The notes under the pieces: generated by a model
The model's input: the letters and a program-made list of their open reading frames with translations, nothing else
Database searches by the model: none
Told to the model about the DNA's origin: nothing
DNA from: Apoderus coryli
Lineage: Eukaryota > Arthropoda > Insecta > Coleoptera > Attelabidae
Assembly: GCA_911728435.2 (NCBI GenBank)
Contig: OU452198.1
Span: 41,011,902 to 41,075,901 of the forward strand
DNA: 64,000 bases
Direction of reading: 5' to 3'
Part shown: positions 22,801-34,800 of the stretch, piece after piece
Position numbering within the stretch: position 1 is the first letter of the stretch
How the letters are laid out: every line of letters begins with the position of its first letter
Translations under genes and position numbers: made by a program

Positions 22801-25800
22801 GGTGAGTTTTTAAGGGTAAAAAACGGTTAATGTCGATTTCCTGTAAAACTACAAATCCTATGAAGTCAAAATGGCAAAGTTGTAGGTAATAAAAAGATGT
22901 ACCTACAACTTTTGTATCGACACTTTTTTCACATAACCTCAAAATTTTTGTGAAAAATTCGAATAACCGAGTTTCTGGTTTTTTATTTTTTCTTTTGCAA
23001 AAAAAAATTATTTTTTCACGAAATTTGGTGAAAACTTACCTTTGTATGTCCCAAACATACAGTAATTTTTTTGATTTAAAATATTAATTTTTTCACCTTA
23101 TTTTGACTTAATATCGAAAAAGCATCCTAATTTTCAATCGAAAATTCTTACGTCAAAATATCTGCTTTTTTAAAAAAGTTGGTGTGTTTTTTGTTCGTGG
23201 AAATCTGTACTTTCTGATTATATATAAAAAAATATACACTACTATGGTAAATGTTCTCAGAAAATGCAAATAATGATCTAATAGTTTCAAATATGAGGCC
23301 TTACAAATCATTGCATTTCTCCATTGTTTTTCTGGTTGCAATACAAGATCTGGATTTGCCGGAAAAGGAAAGAAAAGTATCGTCAACTCTTTATTAGCCG
23401 ATAAAAATGTGTCAAATTTGGCCAATATTTTTTATAAAAAAGATGCGACCAAGGAAGATTTTAAAAAAATGGATTACAATTATTCAAATCTATTAATAAA
23501 TGTAAAAATGATATAACACTGAACCAATTAAGATTTCAAAAATATAAATTGGCAAGAATTAAATATTCTTTCATATTGGCCAATCTCCCACCCCTAGAAG
23601 CTGCAGCAGAACAATATTGTTACAGGGCATATTATCAGCTTCAGACTTGGCTGGGTAACGACCTGACAGCAACAGATTGAGGCTGGAAGCTTGGAAACGA
23701 AGACGGTGATGGTCTTGAAGATTTCGAAGATCCACTAGAATCGGGAAGGTTTGACGAATCTAACGATGAAGAAATGCCATCAAAGAGACAAAAACTACTG
23801 AAAAAACAAATCGGATTCGAGTTTTTTTCATTATTTGCATTTTCTGAGAACATTTACCACATAGTAGTGTATATTTTTTTATACCATCAGAAAGTAGAGA
23901 TTTCAACGAACAAAAAACACACCAACTTTTTTAAAAAAGCAGATATTTTGGCGTGAGAATTTTCGATTGTAAATTAGGGTGCTTTTTCGATATTAAGTCA
24001 AAATAAGGTGAAAAAATAAATATTTTAAATCAAAAAAATTACTGTATATTGGGGACATACAAAGGTAAGTTTTCACCAAATTTCGTGAAAAAAAATAAAT
24101 GTTTTTGCAAAAAATAAAAATTATAAACCAAAAACCCGGTTATTCGAATTTTGCACGAAAATTTTGAGGTTATGTGAAAAAAGTGTCGATACAAAAGTTG
24201 TAGATCTTTTTATTACCTACAACTTTGCCATTTAACTTTTTTCATAGAACTTGCAGTTTTACCGGAAATCGAGATTAACCGTTTTTTACCCTTAAAAACT
24301 CACCCCCTCCCCATTCCCGACCTCAGATCGCCCGTAATTTATTTTTCCTTTCATTTTTGTTATATTCTCTACCTTTTCCAATGGGTTTTTTTTTGGTCTC
24401 AAAAATTATCGACCCTGGTCTAAAAGCTTTGTTCTTTTATGAAAAAAAAAAAAAAAAAATACAGTGAAACATGCAAGAGTATCTTTTCTCTGTAGAATAA
24501 ATGGGTCTTTTAGATTTTCTGTTTATTTATTAGACAAAAGTAGCCATATCAAACTGGGATAAAAAGACCATTACAGCCACGCACAAGTTACGCCCCTGAG
24601 TAAACTGCGACATAGGGTAATATGTACCATAAAAAACCGAAATATCTTTCATAATTTAGAAGAAAATGTCAAAAAACGAATTTTTACAGCCATAGTCTAG
24701 GCGCATTGTCGGACAATTGAGGTGCCTTGTATAAAACTTTATTCAGCACAAATGCATAAATAGTTACACGTTTTACAAAAACAAATACGGCTGCCCGTTA
24801 TCATTTCCGAAACCGGCTACCGTCGCGTCGTGAACGTGGTTAAATATTAAATGTGAATTATGTACCTACTTTCTCAAAATCCGTTTTTAAAAATTATTTT
24901 TATTTGACAAAAATTACAATTTACTGGATGTATGTGAATAATACAAAGGTTTGACAACATAACACTTTTTATGAACTACGGTAACTTAAGTAAGCAGAAT
25001 AAATGCAAGTTCATCAATTTATATGTTAGAGGATGACATAACATGTGCATGATCGGCATACTTCATGTTTTTTTTTTAATAATTCGGGGGAGCATTCTGC
25101 CTATTTTGGGTAAACATTGATTAATTTTATTGAAAATATTTCTAAAATCTTGTTCTTGATAGAGAAAAGTAATAGTCCGATAATAACAGCAAAACTTGTC
25201 TGAATTAGAAATAAATGTACCACTGGTAATGTACCACCTTTACGTACAGTCGTAACTTGATTTGCAAGCTTTCTATACGTCGTCGTCGGGTTTTAAATAG
25301 GTGATACACGTCGTCGTGAACGTGTTAATGAATTTAAGTTACGTCACTCACCTAGTTTGTTTTATCCGTCTTCCCAAAGTACCATCGGCAGTCTTTGAAT
25401 GGTGCGCCCTAAGATTTCGATTGATAGATGTTTCACGAATTTGTATTTTCGCCTCATTTTCATCCAATGGAAATCGGTTATCCGGCCGTTTGAATTTTTC
25501 CTTTGGTATTTGGTTAAATGATTTTAGGAGATCCTGCAACCAATTTTAATGTTTTTACAACAAAATTTCGCAAGACTCAGTTTTTCTTTTTATTAAGTAA
25601 AATAGACGTTGCCACTTTACAGTTTACATACAACCTAAACAAAAAACTATTCAGGAGATCGACACAATCAAAATTTTGAAAAAATTTTATGCAGTGCTGC
25701 ATTTCATGAACCCTGAACCCTAAAAAAATTTGGGACCTAAAGATTTCTTTGTATTCTCAAACATCAACAGACCAAAGATGGAAAAATGGTTCGAAAGCCT

Positions 25801-28800
25801 GCAAAAGAGTAGTAAAAGGGGAATATTGCGAGAAACAATAAACCAACTTTCAATAAAAAATTAGATACTGTATTTTGATTCAAGTAAAATGCAAAATATA
25901 AATAATGACCCCCGTATGCGACCATAATTATATGTTTTAAAGGAACAGCACTGCTCTCACTGTATATAAAATCGTGTAAACAATGATTTCTAAAGATATA
26001 TTATTTCTGGATATCCAACGCTTTTATTTCCTTGTGCTGTCGACAAATGAAAAGGCCAAACAACAGAATGATTAGTCTGTAAAAACTGCTGTCAATGATA
26101 ATGTAAACTTCGAGATCAGATTTACTACGCGTAATATATATAGTGTTATAATATATACATACAAACCTGTGGCATATGGTTAAGTTAGCAAAGGCTAATT
26201 TAGACAAATGTAGAGAAATAAACAACGAGTATGAATCTGTAAATTGTCAAAAAATAAATAATAACTGCAAAGTAACCAACCTTGTGCCGAATAGAATAAA
26301 TATGTACCTATGCACATTACATGCCTACCTACTACTACTACTACTACTTTGTAAAATACTGTAATTAAGTAATAATATAAATTAATTTTGTTAAAACAAT
26401 TGTGTATTTCTCTGATAAAAATAAACACATTATGAGGAAATTAATAAACTACAGAGATTTTATAATAGTGAAATTTGTTTATGTGCTGGCTATGTATCAA
26501 GGACATTAAAAATTATATATGAATGAAACACGTCTACTTCACAAAATTACGCATATAATTCAATTTAACAGCCAACACCATACATGTTTCGAGGTCATAA
26601 ACCTCATCATCAGTGATTTTTCATAGCTTAAAAATTATCTGTATTGGACATTATTTGTCTGATTAATTATATAAATTAATACGTTACATTGTGGAAAGAT
26701 TTTTTATATAAGAATTAAAAATTAAACATATTCAACAAAATTGTAAAAATGACATCGAAATTATACATTCATATCCATATTATCTCTACAACCGCATGTT
26801 GATAATAACACAGTTATAAAAATTTCCTAATTTCTAAGTATTTTCTTAAAATTAACGCATGAATATGCGTAAAAAGAAAAAGAAAAAATCATATGTGGAT
26901 ATGAATGTATAATTTCGATGTCATGTTTACAATTTTGTTGAATATGTTCAATTTTTAATTCTTATATAAAAAATCGTTCCACAATGTGACGTATTAATTT
27001 ATATAATTAATCAGACAAATAATGTCCAATACAGATAATGTTTAACTATGAAAAACCACTGATGATGAGGTTTATGTCCTCGAAACCTGTATGGTGCTGG
27101 CTGTTAAATTGAATGCGTAATTTTGTGGAGTAGACGTGTTTCATTCATATCATCTACACTCCTCGAACGAAATGCATTATTTTGCAAAATTAAAAATTAT
27201 AATCTTGCCATTATCAATAGAATTAAAATACTGTGTTTTTATTTTATTCGATAATTTATAGATTATGTAGGTATTTCTAGAAAGCCGCATATTATTTGTA
27301 AAGTCTAATTAATCAATTCTTTTTTTTTTTTTACCAATCTTTAAAAATTGTCAATGATTGTATAAATTTCTCATCTCAATAATTTGTTTGATGTGTGAAA
27401 TTTAAACTTTAAACCTGGCATTTATTGCTACATATCATTTTTACTCCTCATAAAAGAGAAGAAGTTTCCGGTCTGATTTTTTGCTGGTGTGCTATAAAAC
27501 TACCCCTACCTAGCGTGTAGGTACAGGGTGGTCCAATTTATAACGTCAGCACGTCATCAAATGATAGATAACGTTAAAATAATGGCAGTCCGGAGCTAGC
27601 AATAAACAATAACAACAAAAATAATGAAGTTCTCTAAATTAAAACAAAACTAACAGGTAACAGACACTATCCTTATTAAGGTACCTACACAGAAATCTTA
27701 TATTATATATATATATATATATACTCTAGAATGATAATCCCGTAGTACAAAAATGTAACCAAAAGTGTAGAGCTGTCCATAATGCGCATGATCACCAGTA
27801 ACTTATTTTTCAACAGGACCGGCTTTGATTAAATGTAATATTACTGTTATAGGTATATTTAAAATTAAATTTTACCATTTGGTAATTCAAATAAAAAAAT
27901 GGAATAAAGGAATTTAAGAAATAAAAAATTACATTAAATATCTAAATACTTTATTGTCTAACAGGTACAACCCAATAATAATAAATCTAAGCAGAAACGA
28001 GAAATAAGTAAAAATTCTAATACTGGAAAATATCGTAAGGACTTGAGCATTCTAATTATTTATTTTATTATTATATAATATTTGTTTGTTTATACAACCA
28101 CCTTAGGCCTCTTACCTCTCTACAGCCTTCAAAGAAGGGGTGCAAGGAACAGTGACTTCACGAATATTTTCCGTGTCCATGTAAACCACTTCCATATCAT
28201 CCGTACTACTCGCAATAGTATTTTGTGACAAAACATGGTTGGTAGAACTTTTATTCTCAGCAATTTCATGGAGGATTCTATAATTAAGTATATTCCAGTT
28301 TAACAACAGAATTCAAACGAACTTTGTATACCTACACAACGTAGGAAATATATTCTTGACATACATATCATGCATTTTTGACAGACTGCTTTTAAGTAAA
28401 CAGTGTCTTGATATCAAACGATTAAGAATTTAACTTCCACTCTCATTTACATAATCTCTTCTTTTCAACAAAAGTTTGGGAACTGCATCGGGTACGAGGG
28501 TGATCCTCTTGCCGTCTTCTCTACAAATGATATCTTCTGCAGCGAAATGCTTACTGCATATGACATTCCCATCACATACATTTTCTGTACTAGGATCCCA
28601 ATGCCCGCATCCAAACATCATGTCTTTTTTTTGTCAAGCTAAAAATGAGTATCATGTCAATGGTATCATATTGACTCAAACTGAGACTGTTAGAAACCCG
28701 AAACAATAACTTACTGAAAATATTTAATACCAGGAATGAGACCTTCATTTTTACACCACAACACTATACACTTCATTGTTTGTTAAATAAACGAACTACC

Positions 28801-31800
28801 AAACCAAAATAACAAATATTAAAAACAATTTTAATCACAAATAGGTATATCTATCAACAATTAAAATATACCACGAATAAAACCATAACTCAATTATAAA
28901 ACCTATCTGAATTGTTGTGAAGCCGACTCTGACAGATATTCCCACTACGAGAAATGTCATTTGCGAAAACAGACGCTGTTGCGAAATCTCCTAAATTTAA
29001 TAAGATTTGGAAAAAAATGTTTCGTTCATATTGCTGAAAACTAAACAGTATGAAATTTTACCGATAACATTTAATTATTTGATTTTGTCAAGCAGTTTCG
29101 TATGACGCAACATATGGATTTATTTATAAAACAGATATGTCGCATAAATTCTGTAAGGCGAACGACAAAATAGTTTTAAATATGGCAGTTCTGTACTGAA
29201 AATAAGTTACTGAGGAGCATGCGTAGTTCGTGAAAACTCTGCATACCCGTTACACTTTTTGGTATTCGGCTGGATTTAATTAGCATTCTAGAGTACATAT
29301 ATAATATAAGATTTCTATGGGTACCTATTCCTTATTAGTGAAACCAAGTGGGCATGCGTACATGTCAAAATAAGGCTAGTCTTATTGCGGGTCCAAATAG
29401 TTTCTATTAACTTTACTCTATTGCTAACGCTTTCTTTTTTACCCAAGAGCAGATACTGTACAAATTTGCTCTGTTAATTCTGGGTTTTAAGGCCTCTATC
29501 GTACTCCCAGATCTAGTATCACTCAATGGTTTTAAAGTTAATCCTCGGACATGTTTTTAAAACTATTGCCCATCGAGAAGTAAATGGCGAAAAAAATAAA
29601 CATATAAACAATACAAGAACACAGTGGCGAAGCGTCCATGTAACCATTGTTACCATTGGTAACTCGTGTCTGGTTGCGTTCTTGAATTCTACATTCTACA
29701 GCGCGAGAGCGTGGGGGCGCGGGTGTCGCGATATTATGTACGCTTGTTACCATTTTTTGTTTTGGTTACTCGTTAGTCGTTACACAGAATAGGCTGCGGA
29801 ATACAGTGTGCGTGCAATTAAATAAATAAACATGGATGAGTGCCCCTGTGTAATCGATCATTTTATTTTATCCCACAGGCTGGATTAGACTTAGCAATTT
29901 TTTCTTAAAAAAACCTAAAATAAGCAAAAAATTACATTTGGGAGGTTGAAAATAAACTTTTTTTTAAAAGATAAGATTTTTCACATCTGGTTTTGGTAAC
30001 ACTTCCTTGTAGACCTTTGAACGGAAAGGACGCCAAAAAATCTCATGCATTTTTATTTCAACCTCATTGGAATCAGATGTCTCCATTGACACATATCTAA
30101 TGACTAACGTCAGGAGTGCAATCAAACTTATAGAATAGATAGTATTTGAATTTCTTGATGTCATTAATAATAGGCGATTTCACACTTTGATGCAACAAAT
30201 TTGGTTTTATATTTATTAGTATTGTGTCAGCTTCACGGCAAAATGGCCGCCCTTTAGATTTGGCACCCCCGACAAATGTCCGGAGTTGTCCGTCCCTAGG
30301 GCAGGCTCTGGCCAAGGACAAGCCAAAGAACAGTAAGTCGAAACACTGCAACTCCTAAAAGCACTCGAATTTCTCAAAAACCTTTAAGTTTTTCGAGAGA
30401 AAACCAGTAGGTATGCCTTTTTGAGGTTTTTTTCATGATTAGACGTCCCCAATTCGCTCACAAATTTTGACCACCTTGTATATCTCCAGAGTGTCTTAAT
30501 TCTAAAAACTACTTAGAATTTTTGGACATTGAGGATCCGAATGACATTCCACTCGATATGCGAAGACAAACACAGATCTAGGAGTTTCTAGATCTGTGAA
30601 GACAAACAAATACCCCCCACCCTTTCTGGAAAATTTTTAACGCCAGGATAGTAACATAATTAACATAATATGAATATGTGAAGAGGACTGTTTGAAATGG
30701 ACTACTTTATACATATAAAATTATTATTGATTTTTATTGGCAAAAAAGTAAATACCAATAATTTATAAACGTATGCAAAATTATTGTTTGCTATATCAAA
30801 CCGCACTAAATTTTCCACATAAATCTAAACTATTACTTTATGCATTAATGTTTGCGGTCTGTTTGAAATGAGGGTCGACATCCACTCAGAGATACGATTA
30901 TTATTAATTTAGCTTATTTGAATTGGAATAGGGTCGACATTAATTTGGAGGGGACATTTAAAATTAAAATCTTTATTATGTATTTATAAATCGCATGCAA
31001 TAAGAGGACTGGGATCGTATACAAGAACGAGCCCTCCAGATACGCCAGGGATGCACTGCTTCCTTTCAAGTCGAGTTTCCTAAAATATTTACATTTCCTC
31101 TGCTAGATATGTACCTTAAAAATCATCTCATTTTATAGTCCCACATATCTTCATTAATACGCTTTGAGTTAAAAGAAAGGGTGCTTTTTATAGAGGTAGA
31201 ACTTTAAGTTGGCAACCCTTTTTTAACTGGCGGCCTTTTTATCAGCTGTCAAGTGATTTATATTTAGTTTGGTCACGTTTGGTTTGGCATTTCAACAGGA
31301 ACAGACTGACGCCTGAACAACGATTGCAAATTGTGCAATTTTATTTTGAAAATCCTGGTTCTGTTCGAAATACGTATCGGACACTATGTCCATTTTACGA
31401 TCAACATAATCGTCCATCAGAGCAATTAATTAGATTAACTATGGAACGTTTTCGCACCACGATTACACTAAATGATAATACGCAACAACAACAGAGACGT
31501 CGTACAGTGCGTACAGAAGAAGTCATTGCTGCTATAGAGCGTAGCGTAGAAGAAGACCTGAATCAGTCTATCCGCCATCGTGCACAGGAATTGGATATGT
31601 GGTCATCCACTTTATGGAAGATTTCGCGGAAAGATCTTGGTTTGCGTGCTTACAAAATCCAATCCGTGCAACAATTGAAGCCACACGATCACCTAGGAAG
31701 GCGTAGATTCGGTGAATGGGCCCAAAAGAAGATTGCCGTTGATCCCGATTTTCATAAGCGAAATTTGTTTAGCGAGGAAGCTCTCTTTTGTTTGAATGGA

Positions 31801-34800
31801 TACGTCAATAAACACAACTGCCGTGATGTGCAGGAGCTGTGGTATCAACAAGACAAAATGTCACACAGCTCGTGCCACAATTGATTTATTGAAGGAAACG
31901 TTTGGTAACCGCATAATTTCACGTTTCGGACACGTGAATTGGCCTTCAAGATCGTGCGATTTAACACCGCTAGATTATTTTCTGTGGGGATATGTGAAAT
32001 AGCTAGTCTACGCCGATAAACCAGAAACGATTGACCACTTGGAGGACAATATTCACCGCGTTATTGCCCATATACGGCCACAAATGTTGGAAAAAATCAT
32101 GGAAAATTGGACCCCCAGATTAGACTACGTCCGAGCCAGCCGTGGCGTTCATATTTGAATTAAAATGCCAGAAGATTATCTTTCGAATTAAGTAAATTTC
32201 ATGTGAATTTAAAAAATTCATCTTTGTTTTATTCCATTTCAAAGTTCTATACCTGTATAAAAAACACTCTTTTTAGGAAGAAAATTACATAGGAAAAGGA
32301 CGCACGCATTCAAGAAGAATATATTATGAGCTAAGGTCTGTAGTTAAATACCAAGATGAATATAAACAACATCAGAATTTTCTTGAACGTAATCTAAATG
32401 CAGTTTTTGGACTTTGTTTCAAAATAAAACAAGCACTGAGTTGAGATGTAGGTATTATGGAGGAGCTCTAAACACTGATAGTGAAAATATCGTTGAAAAT
32501 GTTGCTTCATATTTTTAATCTATATACATGAAGTGTGAAAAACGTAAGTCATGGCTGTTCTGAATTTGTTATAAAACCCTTGCATCACATTTATTTTAAA
32601 ATCCTATACATTCCCTGAGAGGCTGAAGATGCCATTACTTTTCCAGTACACAAATGAAAAATAATGTCCGTAATTATGTAAGTAGACCAATAAGTATTTT
32701 AAATGCCCTAGGAAAAATATTTAAAAGACGGCTTAAAAGAAAAATCTACTGTTTACAAATTTTTCGGATTATGTTTCTAAGGTAATCGTGGAGGGATACA
32801 AATGTGATCTAATTTACACTGATTGCGAAAAGGCCTTTGACAAGATTGATCATAGTTTTGAAACGACGTTGCGGCTATTTGTAATATGTCATGATCTGTC
32901 ATTTGTTTGTCATTGTATTCAGTAGTGCAAGAACAACTTTTACAAATTATTCAGTTTAATTATCAAAATAATCGTTCTCCAATTGCAGCTTTTCGTGCAC
33001 TTTTGCCATTTTATGGTCGTAATAATCGTCCAAGTGCGCTCGCTATTCGTCGAATTGTTGAAAATTTTGAGCGTACATTTTCTTTACATAATGTTGAAGT
33101 GCCAATAAGACAATGAACCGCCCGAAGTAATGCAAATATTGCTGCCGTTCAGGCAAGTGTTGCTGAAGACCGCAATTTGTCGATTCCAAGACGTTCTCAA
33201 CAATTGGGACTGTCTCAAAGCACAACCTGGCGGATTTTGAGAAAGGATTTGGGTTTGCATCCGTATGAAATTGTTCTCACTCAAGAACTGAAGCCTTTGG
33301 ACCACCGTAAACGTCGCGAATTTGCTGATTTTGTCTTGGAACAACTTGAAAACGATAACGATTTTTTAAGAAAATCATCTTTTCCGATGAGGCACACTTT
33401 CATCTGAGTGGTGCGGTAAATAAACAAAACTGTCGATTCTGGTGCGAAGAAAATCCACAAATTATTCATGAAAACCCATTACATTCACCTAAATTGACAG
33501 TTTGGTGTGATTTTTGGTCTGGTGGATTCATCGGTCCGTACTTCTCTCGGAATGATGCTGGTACCACCGTTACTGTAACTAGAGAGCGGTATAGATCGAT
33601 GATAACCAACTTTTTATGGCCGATTTTGGAAGAAGTTGATCTTGACAACATTTGGTTCCAGCAAGACGGAACTACGTGCCACACAGCAAATGCAACAATT
33701 GACTTATTGCGAGAAAAGTTTGGAGATGATTCGATTATTTCAAAATATTGTGATATTGAATGGCATCCAGGAAGTTGTGATTTAACACCATTAGACTATT
33801 TCTTGTGGGGTTATTTGAAGTCTTTCGAAATAAACCAGACTCTCTTCAAGCTTTACAAGTCAATATGAACATTCATGACATACGACTTGATTTAGTGGAA
33901 AAAGTGCTCAAAAATTGGGTTAATCGAATTCGTTCCTGCAGAAGAAGTCGTGGAGGCCATTTGAATGATGTTTTATTTAGAACTTAATTGTATCGATTGT
34001 ACTTCACATTCAATAAAAAACTTTTGAATTTCCATAACAATAAGTGCGTTTTTTTTAAGAAATCATATCACTCTTATTGGAAAACCCCTTATATATAGGA
34101 AGGACACAATTTGTGAAATATTGCTCGCAGAGATACAACACTATCTCAGACTCAGATGTGCCTCAAGGAAGTAACCTAAGACCTCTATTGCTGAATTTGG
34201 TAGGACATTACAGGCCGATAATTTGAAGTTGTTTGAAGAAAGTAGATATGTGCAGTGGTGTCTTTTACGCGCAAATCATTGGTGGTCCCGAAAAGAACTG
34301 AAATACAAAACTTTGAGAGTTTTTCTTCATTCTAGTTTTAAATTTAATGTTTATTAGATTAATTTTATAAATAAACCATTCTGTATGTTGGGCTTTGTCA
34401 TTAACTTGTTGTTTTTCACACAAATATTTTGCAATGCAATCAACCATTCCATAAACAATACGAAAGTACCATGGGTATCAGGGTATTGCAAAAAGACGCG
34501 GCAATATTTAAAGGAAGATTTCTCAGGTCATTTTATGAAAAAAAAATTCCGATAAACATACGTCCGGAAATGCATTGCAATTTATGGACCTTTCTAACTT
34601 TAAGAAGTGTGAATCAATTAACACCACAATCTTAATACAAAATCGTACATATAAAAAATTATTTCAAAACACTCTGTATATCTCACATCAATTTATATTT
34701 AATCTGTTTATTCATTAACAGAATTCCCATATGACTTATGTGTACAATCGTTGGTATTCCATTTTACTAGCATCTAATTTATAACGTCATTATTATTGTG

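Noticed and set aside
26195..26428. Overlapping frames on both strands at 26.2-26.4 kb
   Set aside because: They depend on an ACT trinucleotide run and AT-rich text. No motif on either strand.
28116..28277. Joining the acidic THAP-unit exon to RhoGAP exon 3 (both phase 2)
   Set aside because: RhoGAP exon 2 at 25352-25533 gives a better junction (TS|PYLY) and continuity, and the THAP unit is bounded by its own inverted repeats.
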